DNA from: DATCJA01 sp963734635 | GTDB taxonomy: Bacteria; Acidobacteriota; Vicinamibacteria; Vicinamibacterales; UBA2999 | Length of the DNA: 64,000 nt | Direction of reading: 5' to 3' | NCBI GenBank assembly: GCA_963734635.1 | Contig: CAVTIA010000004.1 | Coordinates: 202,271 to 266,270, forward strand | Shown: piece after piece, positions 36,523 through 45,163 of the stretch | Layout: each line of letters begins with the position of its first letter | How positions within the stretch are numbered: the stretch's first letter is position 1 | Program-made: the position numbers and the translations under genes | Notes under the pieces: model-generated | The model's input: the letters and a program-made list of their open reading frames with translations, nothing else | What the model was told of the DNA's origin: nothing | Databases searched by the model: none

Positions 36523-37736
36523 ATGTTCGACGTCATCGTGGTCGGCGCGCGCTGCGCCGGGTCGCCTGCGGCGATGCTGCTGGCGCGCAGAGGCTACAAG
36601 GTGTTGCTGGTCGACAAGGCGACGTTCCCCAGCGACACGATCTCAACGCATCTCGTGTGGCCGCACGGCGCCGAAGCGCTCGGACGATGGGGTCTTCTCG
36701 ATCGACTCGAGCAGACCAACCTGCCGCCCATCTGCCGGCGGATGGCGTTCGATGTCGGTCCTTTTGCTCTCCGCGGCACCATTCCGGATGCCAATGATGG
36801 ACAGGGCGGATTCTGTCCCGCGAAGGACCGTTCTCGATCATCTGCTCGTGAGCGCCGCCGTGGAAGCGGGCGCGGTCGTTCGCGAACGCCTTTCTGTCGA
36901 GGGTCTGCTTTTCGAAGGCGACCGTGTGGTCGGAATTTCGGGCAGGTCCGGACGGGGGACGGGCTGTCGAGGAGCACGCGCGTCTGGTCATTGGCGCCGA
37001 CGGCGTGCATTCGATGGTCGCGAAGGCGGTGCGTGCGCCCGATACGATGCGCGGCCCGTACTGGCGTGTGCGTACCTACTCGTATTTCAGCGGCGTTGAC
37101 CAGCAGGATCTCGGAGCTGTTCGTACGCGAGCGGTACCGCATTCGGTGGTGCGCCGACGAACGACGGTCTTCAACCTTGTCATGGTGAACTGGCCGACGG
37201 CGATGTTTCCGACGGTGAAGTCTGACATCGAGGCGCACTTCATGCGGTCGCTCGACATGTCGCCCGATTTCGCGGCCAGGGTTCGACGCGGGCAGGCGGG
37301 AAGAGTCGATGGTACGGGACGGCTGGCGTTCCCAATTACTTTCCGCAAACCGTACGGCGAAGGCTGGGCGCTCGTCGGCGACGCCGGCTACTGCAAGGAC
37401 CCGATGACCGCTCAGGGAATCAGCGACGCCTTCATCGACGCCGAATCGGTCACGGAGGCCATCGACGTTGGATTATCTGGACCCGGCAAGCTCGATCAGG
37501 TCTTGTCTGAGCACGAATCGGCAAGAAACGAACGTGTCGGCGCGATGTACGAGTTCACACAACAGTTCGCAGCACTCGAGCCGCCGGCGGAACCGATGCA
37601 ACAGCTCTTCGGCGCGCTGCGCGCCAATCAGAACGCGACGAACGCGTTCTTTTCTGCAATCACCGGCGCGATTTCGCTTTCCGACTTCATGTCCCCACAG
37701 AATCTGGGCCGCATCATGTCGGCCGCATCGGCGTAG
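36523..37736 (+). CDS. FAD-dependent monooxygenase/geranylgeranyl-reductase-like flavoprotein (two frameshifts)
   Basis: This is a flavoprotein of about 404 residues of the aromatic hydroxylase fold. The N-terminus DVIVVGARCAGSPAAMLLAR is the FAD-binding motif. RTVLDHLLVSAAVEAGAVVR follows in a second frame, ARLVIGADGVHSMVAKAV in a third, and GWALVGDAGYCKDPMTAQGI (GD motif) near residue 290. Indels fall near 36790 and 36945. GGGAGG lies before the ATG at 36523. The C-terminus is helical. The substrate is unknown; the family hydroxylates aromatics or reduces polyprenyl groups. It is followed by a palindrome and an ABM-like gene. Confidence 0.82.
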
Positions 37737-37743
37737 CACACGT

Positions 37744-37769
37744 GTAGGGCGGGTCCTTTCGGACCCGCC
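37744..37769 (+). repeat. GTAGGGCGGGTCC-GGACCCGCC palindrome
   Basis: GTAGGGCGGGTCC followed by TTTC and GGACCCGCC lies 8 bases after the flavoprotein stop codon and before the GGGAGG of the next gene. It can form a strong hairpin but has no U-tract. Confidence 0.88.
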
Positions 37770-37791
37770 TCGTCGACAAGGGAGGAATGCC

Positions 37792-38091
37792 ATGTACGTC
37801 GTCCGAGAGATCGTCCAGTGCAAGCCAGGTAAGGTCCGTCAGATGCTCGGGAAGTTCAAGGTGATCTCCACTACCATGCGCGGCGAGGGACTGGAGCCGT
37901 TCCGCCTCCTGACCGACGTGACAGGCGAACCGTTCTGGACACTCGTCGCTGAAGTGACTGTCGAACGTCTCGATGACTTCTTTGCCATGGAAGAGAAGCT
38001 TATGACGTACGAGACGATTCGACAGGCGATGACCGACTATCACGATCTCGTCGAGGGCGGACGGCGGGAAATTTATCGAATAGAGAGCTGA
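37792..38091 (+). CDS. Small ABM/NIPSNAP-like ferredoxin-fold protein
   Basis: This 99-residue protein has a beta-alpha-beta pattern: MYVVREIVQCKPGKVRQMLG, KFKVISTTMRGEGLEPFRLL and WTLVAEVTVERLDDFFAMEE. This suits the dimeric alpha/beta barrel (ABM/NIPSNAP) superfamily. GGGAGG lies seven bases before the ATG. Members of this fold act as small monooxygenases or ligand-binding dimers. Sitting between two flavoproteins it may share a substrate with them, but this is inferred from position only. Confidence 0.6.
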   Translation: MYVVREIVQCKPGKVRQMLGKFKVISTTMRGEGLEPFRLLTDVTGEPFWTLVAEVTVERLDDFFAMEEKLMTYETIRQAMTDYHDLVEGGRREIYRIES

Positions 38092-38156
38092 AGCTTCGGT
38101 GTTTCCCGTTGAGGTGGCTAGGTTGGACTAGAGACCGACGCGTTCGGAGAAGCGAG

Positions 38157-39290
38157 ATGAAGAGAGATCACATGCAGACCGTGGTGATTGGCGGCAGCCA
38201 GGCCGGATTGGCCGTCGGTTATCACCTCCGCCGCCGTGGTCTGCCGTTCGTGATCGTGGACGAGAACAAGAGAGTCGGGGACGCCTGGCGAAACAGGTGG
38301 GACACCTTGCGTCTGTTCACTCCGGCTCGCTACAGCGGGCTGCCAGGGCATGCCGTTTCCAGGGCCAGCATCCGACTATCCAACCAAAGACGAAACCGCC
38401 ACCTATTTTGAGACCTACGCGCGCGAGTTCGGGCTGCCAGTTCGAACCGGAGTCAAAGTCGATCGGCTCTCGACAGCAGGCGATCACTTCGAAGCGTTCT
38501 GCGGCGACGAGGTGCTGTCGGCCGACAATGTCGTCGTCGCAACCGGTGCGTATCACCATCCCAGAGTTCCGGCCTTTGCCAGCGGGCTCGACGAGGCGAT
38601 CATCCAGCTGCACTCCAGCAATTACCGCAACGGCTCCCAACTGCGGAAAGGGGGAGTCCTCGTGGTAGGCGCAGGGAATTCAGGTGCGGAGATCGCCATG
38701 GATCTCGCGGGCCATCACCGCATCTGGTTATCGGGGCCGGACACAGGTCAAGAGCCTACCCGCGCCGGAAGCATTCCCGACCGCTTGCTCACACCGATCA
38801 TGTGGTTGGCGGCCACGCGGCTGACGGTGAGGACCTTCATGGGACGAAAGCTTCGCGATCACTTTCTCGATCCTCCCCGAGGCATTCCCCTTGGCCGCGT
38901 GCGGCGGAAGGACATCGTCAACGCAGGTATCGAGCGGGTCGGGAGGACCACCGGGGTGCGAGACGGTTACCCGGTGCTCGAGGACGGACGAGCTTCTGGA
39001 AGTGTCGAACGTGATTTGGTGCACCGGATACACGCCCGATTTCAGCTGGATCGATCTCGCGCTCCCTACCACCCTCCACGGGTTCCCGATCCAGGACCGA
39101 GGCATCGTCGAGTCCGTCCCTGGTCTTTACTTCATGGGGCTCCTGTTCCAGTACTCGCTCAGCTCGGCGCTGGTGGGCGGAGTGGGCCGGCGACGCTAAG
39201 CACATCGTCGACCACATTGCATTCGAAGCGAGTCGGAAGCAGGGAGGTCTGCGTGACCAGAGATCGCAAACGATTCGCGGCGGGCCGTAA
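38157..39290 (+). CDS. Flavin-containing monooxygenase-like oxidoreductase (three frameshifts)
   Basis: This flavoprotein of about 377 residues has two dinucleotide-binding motifs: FAD near the start (TVVIGGSQAGLAVGYHLRRR, RVGDAWRNRWDTLRLFTPAR) and NADPH in the middle (GVLVVGAGNSGAEIAMDLAG). SNVIWCTGYTPDFSWIDLAL and GLYFMGLLFQYSLSSALVGG follow near the end. Indels fall near 38355, 38985 and 39190; the last frame ends KHIVDHIAFEASRKQGG at the TAA at 39290. GGAG precedes the ATG at 38157. It resembles CzcO/FMO-type enzymes that oxidise sulfur, nitrogen or ketone groups. Substrate unknown. Confidence 0.82.
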
Positions 39291-39310
39291 AGGCCCGTCT
39301 ACGTACACGC

Positions 39311-39360
39311 GACGTAGCGTCCGGCATACACGTATACGTAGTGTCCGGCTTTAGCCGGAC
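39311..39360 (+). repeat. TACGTAGTGTCCGG palindrome with degenerate neighbour
   Basis: A full consensus copy lies at 39335-39360, preceded by a degenerate copy (GACGTAGCGTCCGGC) at 39311-39325. They fill the gap between the convergent monooxygenase and DUF6152 genes, ending 10 bases from the latter stop. Confidence 0.88.
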
Positions 39361-39370
39361 CGCTGCGTGT

Positions 39371-39802
39371 TCACCGTCGCGGCTCGGTTGTGTCGCGGTC
39401 GTCTCTCGGCGCGCCGGTGCCGGAGGATCCGAGAAACAACCGTTTCCCGTCGGCAAACGTGAGGTCTCGTCCGTTGCCTTTCCGGGACCCATCCTTCGCC
39501 TGAAACCCTTGCACCACGATCTCGATGCCGGGCGGCAGCGAGTCTCTGCTGAAACCGCGGCGAAACAGCGCATTCGGTGGTCCGCCTTCGATGGCCCAGC
39601 GTTCGATCGTCCCGTTCGGTCTTTTGACGTCGATGTGGATCCACGTATGGGGATTGATCCATTCCATCTTGGCAACAGTCCCCCGCAGCTGGATCGGCTT
39701 GTTCGCGTCGAACTCCGCCGCAAACGCATGATGTCCCGATGCAGGAACCGCAGCAGCCAGCATGACGAGCGCGGCGCACGACGTAAGCAGGGTGACGCGC
39801 AT
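39371..39802 (-). CDS. DUF6152 family protein
   Basis: This 143-residue exported protein has signal peptide MRVTLLTSCAALVMLAAAV. Mature HHAFAAEFDANKPIQLRGTV is followed by AKMEWINPHTWIHIDVKRPN and ALFRRGFSRDSLPPGIEIVV, then DLTFADGKRLFLGSSGTG. It is more distant from the two cassette copies than they are from each other. It follows two PDG-family genes on the same strand, repeating the same pairing seen in the cassettes but without a receptor. It is intact. Confidence 0.88.
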   Translation of the reverse strand: MRVTLLTSCAALVMLAAAVPASGHHAFAAEFDANKPIQLRGTVAKMEWINPHTWIHIDVKRPNGTIERWAIEGGPPNALFRRGFSRDSLPPGIEIVVQGFQAKDGSRKGNGRDLTFADGKRLFLGSSGTGAPRDDRDTTEPRR

Positions 39803-39812
39803 GGCACCTACC

Positions 39813-40889
39813 TCAATTCGATGATCGTTGTTTCGCCGCGACGGCGCGGCCGGCGCTGAGCAGATTCGGCATCGCGTAATTCCCCTCATGACACGCGTAT
39901 TCGTAGATGCGCGTATCGTCAGCGAGCCGCGAGATGGGAATGACGGCGGTCCAGGGCGAGGAGAACGTCGCCGGATCTTCGACCGTGATCTTGTACTCGA
40001 GCGTGTCTGCATCGATCCGCGTGAACCGTTCGACGAGATGCAGCGTCTCTGAAGGCCGCGTCCAGATGCTGGCCCATTCGTAGTTCGTCCGGTCGAGAAA
40101 GTTGATGGTATCGACGACGAGCGTGTCGGCCTCCCAGCGGCCAACGGAATCGCCGAACCATTGCCGGATGTTGCCGTGTGGACGCCCGTCGGTTGGAATG
40201 AGGCGGCGATCCCGGTACTCCTCATGAAGGATGGTGACGTATCCGGGGCTCTGCACGATCTGATTGTGGCCGCCGTTGGGCCCCTGCCACATCATTCCCG
40301 TGACGCCGTCGGTCAGACACCGTTCGCCCGTATCCGGATCGAGAAACGATTCGAATGGTCCCACGCCGTACCGGGTGGCCGCTCGCGCCTCCGCCTTCCG
40401 CGCGTCCGGCGTATACGGCACGCGTCCATCGCGCGGTTCCACGATCAGTGATGTCTGTTTGTAGACCTTGCGCGGGCGTCCGTGATCCTGCCAGAAGCTG
40501 TTGTACTCGTTCCCCCGAATCGGCGATTCGCTGATGGACCGGCGGCCCACTTCGGAGCCTTCGAGCCCCGCGAGCCGATTCGCGGCCTGCTCTTTCTCCA
40601 CCCGATCCCTCTGTGCCACTTCCTCGTCGGTCAGCAGCTCCCGTCCCTCGAACTCCGCGGGCCGTTCGAATGGAATGGCGCCTTCGTATCTCCAGACGCC
40701 CTGCAGATCGGGTTCGCCCCACGCCGTGCGCGGCTGTGTCCACCGGCTCGCGCCAGGCGACCCGGCCGCAGCCGAGTTGTCTGTCGTACCGCATGCCGAG
40801 ACGAGCGCGGCGGTCAAGCCAGTCGCTACTACTCGCAGCGCCGGCGTGAACGAGGCGTGTCCGAGGGAGTATCCCGATGGACCGTGCAT
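39813..40889 (-). CDS. PDG-family lipoprotein
   Basis: This is a 358-residue putative lipoprotein (LTAALVSACGTTD lipobox). The mature N-terminus has PRTAWGEPDLQGVWRYEGA, a variant of the PDGKPDL motif. The middle has GVGPFESFLDPDTGERCLTD and GVTGMMWQGPNGGHNQIVQS, then RLIPTDGRPHGNIRQWFGDS, VGRWEADTLVVDTINFLDRT, LHLVERFTRIDADTLEYKIT and VEDPATFSSPWTAVIPISRL. The last blocks align with the 13467 and 20642 proteins. Function unknown. It is spaced 25 bases from the next paralogue and 10 from DUF6152, probably one operon. Confidence 0.8.
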   Translation of the reverse strand: MHGPSGYSLGHASFTPALRVVATGLTAALVSACGTTDNSAAAGSPGASRWTQPRTAWGEPDLQGVWRYEGAIPFERPAEFEGRELLTDEEVAQRDRVEKEQAANRLAGLEGSEVGRRSISESPIRGNEYNSFWQDHGRPRKVYKQTSLIVEPRDGRVPYTPDARKAEARAATRYGVGPFESFLDPDTGERCLTDGVTGMMWQGPNGGHNQIVQSPGYVTILHEEYRDRRLIPTDGRPHGNIRQWFGDSVGRWEADTLVVDTINFLDRTNYEWASIWTRPSETLHLVERFTRIDADTLEYKITVEDPATFSSPWTAVIPISRLADDTRIYEYACHEGNYAMPNLLSAGRAVAAKQRSSN

Positions 40890-40914
40890 TTCGGTGGCGC
40901 ATCTTACGGCTCCG

Positions 40915-41835
40915 TTACTTGTTCATCTGCCGGGTTGCCGGATCCACGACTCCAAGCCGACCGTACAGGAGCTGCTCGACGAACTCGGTGCACTTGTATT
41001 CGAGGATTCGCTTGGCTGGCTCGAATCGCCGGTAGAGCGGCATGCTGATCTTCCATGGCCGCGTGAACACCTTCGGATCCTCGATCGTGGCTTCGTACAT
41101 GAGGTGATAGGGACTGACCGGTGTATAACGCTCGACCACGTGCAGAGCGTCGCTATGGAAATTCCCGGCGCGATCGAACCATGTCTGGTCGTTGAAGTCG
41201 GTGACGTCGACGACGAGCGTCTCGCCCTCCCAGCGCCCGCGCGACAGCCCCATCCATGTTGGTGCGGGATTGTTCTTTACCTCTTTCAAATGAATCGTGC
41301 GGGTCGTCCCGGCGAATTCGTACCCGATGAGCACGGCATCGGCGCTCTGAAGGATCTGAAACGGGTACGGCATGTAGGTGGCGCGCGGCACACCCGGCAT
41401 GAAGCACCGGATTTCGGGATCCCGCTCGAGCCAGTGCGCGGCGTTTTCCTTTTTCTGCGCCAGCGCCCACGGCTGGTAAGGAATCTCGTTGTCTGCGACG
41501 ACGCTTTCGCCGGCGGGAACGCCGCCGACTGCGCCGAGCGCGCGTACTTCCTCTGCGGGGAGCTCCACCGGCTGCGATCGACCCAGACCGGGTGCCGCCG
41601 TGCGCGGCGGCGCCGGTATCAAGGCGAGCGCCGGGCGCGCCGGATGAGCCTGCAGGTCATAGTTCGCAGTATTGAGCGCCTGCCACACTCCGCTCAGATC
41701 CGGGCGGCCGTCGGCTGTGCGCGGCGCTCGATACGGGTCGCCCTGCCCCGCAACCGGCGGCACACGTGACCAGAGAAAGACCGCGAGAGCGGCTGCAGCA
41801 ATTCCGACGACGACACCTTTGAGTCCGATTCGCAC
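40915..41835 (-). CDS. PDG-family exported protein
   Basis: This 306-residue protein has an uncleaved or cleaved N-terminal signal (GVVVGIAAAALAVFLWSRVP). PRTADGRPDLSGVWQALNTA is followed by CFMPGVPRATYMPYPFQIL, VLIGYEFAGTTRTIHLKEV, LSRGRWEGETLVVDVTDFND, QTWFDRAGNFHSDALHVVER and YEATIEDPKVFTRPWKISMP. It shares the GRWE-TLVVD and FNDQTW-FHSD blocks with the cassette proteins. The start is a GTG at 41835 after GAGGG. It is the first gene of the three-gene minus-strand unit. Function unknown. Confidence 0.8.
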   Translation of the reverse strand: MRIGLKGVVVGIAAAALAVFLWSRVPPVAGQGDPYRAPRTADGRPDLSGVWQALNTANYDLQAHPARPALALIPAPPRTAAPGLGRSQPVELPAEEVRALGAVGGVPAGESVVADNEIPYQPWALAQKKENAAHWLERDPEIRCFMPGVPRATYMPYPFQILQSADAVLIGYEFAGTTRTIHLKEVKNNPAPTWMGLSRGRWEGETLVVDVTDFNDQTWFDRAGNFHSDALHVVERYTPVSPYHLMYEATIEDPKVFTRPWKISMPLYRRFEPAKRILEYKCTEFVEQLLYGRLGVVDPATRQMNK

Positions 41836-42213
41836 GATCCCTCAATCCTTAATGTCTATTGGTGCGAGATTATGGGACCGTTGCGCTTTCGACGCAATCA
41901 CCGTCCACGCCACCCCACGAGCCACGGAGACGCAGAGCCACGGAGACGAGAATCCGCGGGAGACCGCCACCAGACGCGTTAGGCAGCTTGAGGGCTGATG
42001 GTGAGGCGAGCCCAGAGATCAGAAGGAGAGGTGCTGCTCATCTCTCACGACTTTGGGCCGGCTGAGGTTAGGACGGCGGCTTGAGGAGCGACTTACGCCT
42101 GGTATCTGTCTTGCCAGTGCAACGCCGTGTCACGTGGGACCGATCGACCTGATCCGTGTTGGCCGTTCTGTGGCACGCTCCGGGCGGTTTTGTCGAGCTT
42201 GGAGGCTCTCAAT
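41836..42213. other. Divergent promoter region with GAGCCACGGAGACG direct repeat
   Basis: This 378-base gap separates the divergent PDG-family and surface-antigen genes. It holds a perfect 14-bp direct repeat GAGCCACGGAGACG at 41919-41932 and 41935-41948. No gene is supported. Close to the surface-antigen start lies a possible sigma-54 site (separate entry). Confidence 0.6.
42171..42186 (+). promoter_or_regulatory. Possible sigma-54 promoter of the surface-antigen gene
   Basis: TGGCACGCTCCGGGCG has a perfect -24 half (TGGCACG) and the invariant GG and GC ten bases apart, but the -12 half is GGGC instead of TTGC. The predicted start near 42197 precedes GGAGG (42201-42205) and the ATG at 42214, so the geometry is sensible. 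Two sigma-54 activators are encoded in the window. Confidence 0.35.
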
Positions 42214-43558
42214 ATGTCTCGTTCGCCTGTAGTGCGGCTCTGTGCCGCTCAGTGTCTGGTGCTGCTTCTTGTGAGCGGCGCTGCGGCACAGACTGACCCT
42301 GGGAACGCGTCGGCACAAACGCAGGCACCGATCTCGGGAGGCACACCAACGCAATTGCCAGGCGGATCCCCGCCGCCGCTGGCGCCCGATGGATTTTTTA
42401 GAGAGCCACTGTTTCTTTCCAACGGCATCGATTTCCTGATCGACAAGGTCGGCGATGGGACGAGTGAACCGAAGAGCGGGTTCTACCCTGAGCTCTCGAA
42501 CATGATCACCGGTGCCGGTTGGGTGTCCGTTGGTCCCGGGTATCGTCAATATCTGAACAACGACCATCTGCTGCTCGATACGTCTGCGGCAGTCTCGTGG
42601 CGGTTCTACAAGATGATGCAGGCACGGGTCGAGGGTCTGGACCTTGCCGATGGTCATCTGCTGCTCGGTGCGCAAGCGATGTGGCGGGACAACACACAGG
42701 TAAATTTCTTCGGCATCGGCCCGGACGCCGTCGACGCGGACCAGAGCCAGTACCGGTTGCAGACTCTCGACTTCGTCGGCTACGGCTCCTGGTTCTTCAA
42801 CGACTGGCTGAGATTTGATGGCACCTTCGGATTTCTGGCGCAACCGAAGCTCATGCCACCCGGCGGCACGTTCAAAGAGGATTTGCCCTTTTCACGAGTG
42901 TTGTTCCCGACCGATCCCGCCATGAGCCTTTCGCAGCAGCCCGACTTCCTGCACAGCACGGCGTCGCTGACCGCCGATACGCGCGACTATCGCGGCCATC
43001 CGACGAGCGGCGGACGTTATCGGGCAGGGCTGACGACCTACTCCGATCGGACCAGCGACGTCTTCAGCTTCAGCCAGTACGAGGTTGAGGGCACGCACTT
43101 CATTCCGCTGGCTGACCGGCGGTGGGTGCTGGCGTTTCGCGGGTGGACCCTGTTCAGCGACGTTGGTCCCGGCCACGAGATACCGTTCTACCTGCTGCCG
43201 AGCCTTGGCGGGCAAAACACTCTCCGCGCCTACCATAACTATGAGTTCCACGATCAGAACCTCCTCGAACGTCAACGCCGAGTCTCGTTGGGCAATCTTC
43301 ACCCACGTGGACGCTGCGCTGTTTTTCGACGCGGGCAACGTGGCTGCCAAATACCGAGATCTGAATCTGGACAAGACGTCGATCGGCGCCGGTCTCAGAG
43401 TGCACACCCAGCGCACGACGATCGCGCGGCTGGACGTCGCCCACGGACCGGAGGGATGGAACGTCCTGTTCCGGACGAGCGATCCGCTTCGTCTTGACGC
43501 GCGGCAGACTGCGCGTTGCCAACATTCCATTCACCCCTTGACACGGAGCAAGACGTGA
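42214..43558 (+). CDS. Outer-membrane surface antigen, BamA/TamA barrel type (one frameshift)
   Basis: This is a protein of about 447 residues. The signal peptide ends GAAAQ. A Pro/Gly linker leads to a barrel of the bacterial surface antigen family: FYKMMQARVEGLDLADGHLL, VNFFGIGPDAVDADQSQYRL, SLTADTRDYRGHPTSGGRYR, PLADRRWVLAFRGWTLFSDV and LPSLGGQNTLRAYHNYEFHD, which includes the conserved LGG..LRAY pattern. After an indel near 43275 it continues WAIFTHVDAALFFDAGNVAA. POTRA domains are absent. GGAGG precedes the ATG. The stop overlaps the start of the next gene. Confidence 0.82.
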
Positions 43559-44548
43559 CTCGCCCCCGGCTCGTACTCGGAACGTTGTCGGCGATTGTTG
43601 CGATCCAGGTTGCGACATGGACCGCGATGCGACCCTTCGCGGCCGGTAAAGCCGCCCCGATGACGGCCTTCTGGCAGGCACCAGGAGACCTGGGGGCCCG
43701 CGATCTGTTCGCCGGTCCGTGGGGAGCGGCGAATGCCCCTGATCCGAAGGCGACCTATAGACTCGTTCGCCTCAAGAAGGAGGGCGCAAACCCGGGTGTG
43801 GTCGTGACCGATCCGGCCGGACGAACGTGGCACGTGAAACAGGCGTCTCCAGAGTGGGATGAGGCACCGGTTGAGGTTGTGCTGTCGCGTGTGCTGTCAG
43901 CGGTTGGCTACCATCAGCCTCCCGTTTATTACTTGTCCTCCTTCATGATGTCCGACCCGTCAGGCTCGCGCGTCGAAGGGGGAGGACGGTTTCGGCTGGA
44001 GCACGAGTCGCTCAAGGAGCAGGGAAATTGGTCATGGCGGATGAACCCGTTCGTTGGAACGCCGCCTTACCAGGGACTCCTGGTGATCCTGCTGATGTTC
44101 GCTTCGCCTGATTTCAAGAACTCAAACAACATGCTGTACGACGTGACGCGTGAGGGCAGCGACAGAGCAGTGGTACGTCGTCAGGGATCTCGGCAGCGCG
44201 CTCGGCGAGTTCGGGCTCATGCGGCCGAAAAGAAATGATTCGCAGTTGTTCGAGCAGCAGGAGTTCATTACAGGCTCCGCCAATGGCTTCGTCGAGTTCG
44301 ATCATCCAATCAAGCAGCGCGAGCTGGTCGAAGGACGGATCACGGCGAGTGAAGTGGCGTGGGCGGGCACTCTGCTCGCTGGCTTGAGTGAACGTCAGTG
44401 GCAGGACGCGTTCCGCGCGGGCGGTTATAACCCGGAGGTCGCCGCACGTTTCATTCGGAAGATTCAGCTCAATATCGCTGCGGCGCAACAGATATCCATC
44501 GAGCCGCCTGATCGCCAGGCTCAGTTGCGTTTGAGACGGACGGATTGA
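43555..44548 (+). CDS. Kinase-fold protein coupled to surface antigen (one frameshift)
   Basis: This is a protein of about 330 residues with an N-terminal membrane or export segment (LVLGTLSAIVAIQVATW). Kinase-like landmarks are WHVKQ (possible ATP lysine), EAPVEVVLSRVLSAVG (possible helix-C glutamate), SPDFKNSNNMLYDV (possible catalytic D and N) and, after an indel near 44165, WYVVRDLGSALGEFG (DLG in place of DFG). The assignment is by pattern, not by family match. The GTG start at 43555 overlaps the surface-antigen stop (GTGA), so both are probably made together. If exported, it would be an extracytoplasmic kinase. Confidence 0.55.
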
Positions 44549-44554
44549 CGCGCG

Positions 44555-45163
44555 TCACGCGCTCCAGCTGAATTCGCCTCGGGCGCCCGACTTCGTCTCG
44601 AAGCGGCGAAGATCGGGATCGGTCCAGCGGCTGCCGCTGGGTGCCAGATCGACCTCCTGCATCCCAAGACCACTCACGAATCCGCCGCCCCTCAGCGTGA
44701 AGCCCTGCCCCTGTGGATCACGCAGACGCCGTGACTCCAGCCGCCCGGCGTCGCCGACGCTGAGGACGATGGTGTCGCCGTTGTCGGCGACGTCAATCTT
44801 CGCGCTTCGAGCCGGCAGCCACTTCGAGACGAGCGACGCGACGGTGGCCATCGGACCGCCCTTCCGGCCGCTGCAGATCGCTTCCAGTTCGCGCCGCTGG
44901 TCGGCGCTCGCGGACTCGTCGATGTAGAGGCGCCCGGTGCCGTTGCCATCGAACAGTGTCGGTCCGGGAAAGTCGACAGCGAAGACCACGGTCCGTCCGC
45001 CGAGCGGGACGCCGTCGCTGTTGCCGTCGCGCGTTCGGAACGCGATGGCACTGGCGCACCAGCCCCGATCCATGATCATCAGCTCCTGCACCGTGAACCA
45101 GCAGGGGCAGAACATGTTGCAACTGCAGCTCTCGATCAGCTGTCCGCTCATCTGCCAGGCCAT
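44555..45163 (-). CDS. DUF1326 domain protein
   Basis: This 202-residue protein begins MAWQMSGQLIESCSCNMFCP with CW close by. The cysteine-rich CSCNMFCPCW start is diagnostic of DUF1326. It continues DGVPLGGRTVVFAVDFPGPT and RLYIDESASADQRRELEAIC. The family is of unknown function; the cysteines suggest metal binding. It overlaps the end of the DUF2950 gene by 16 bases and is the last gene of the DUF3300-DUF2950 unit. It is convergent with the kinase-fold gene, 6 bases apart. Confidence 0.85.
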   Translation of the reverse strand: MAWQMSGQLIESCSCNMFCPCWFTVQELMIMDRGWCASAIAFRTRDGNSDGVPLGGRTVVFAVDFPGPTLFDGNGTGRLYIDESASADQRRELEAICSGRKGGPMATVASLVSKWLPARSAKIDVADNGDTIVLSVGDAGRLESRRLRDPQGQGFTLRGGGFVSGLGMQEVDLAPSGSRWTDPDLRRFETKSGARGEFSWSA

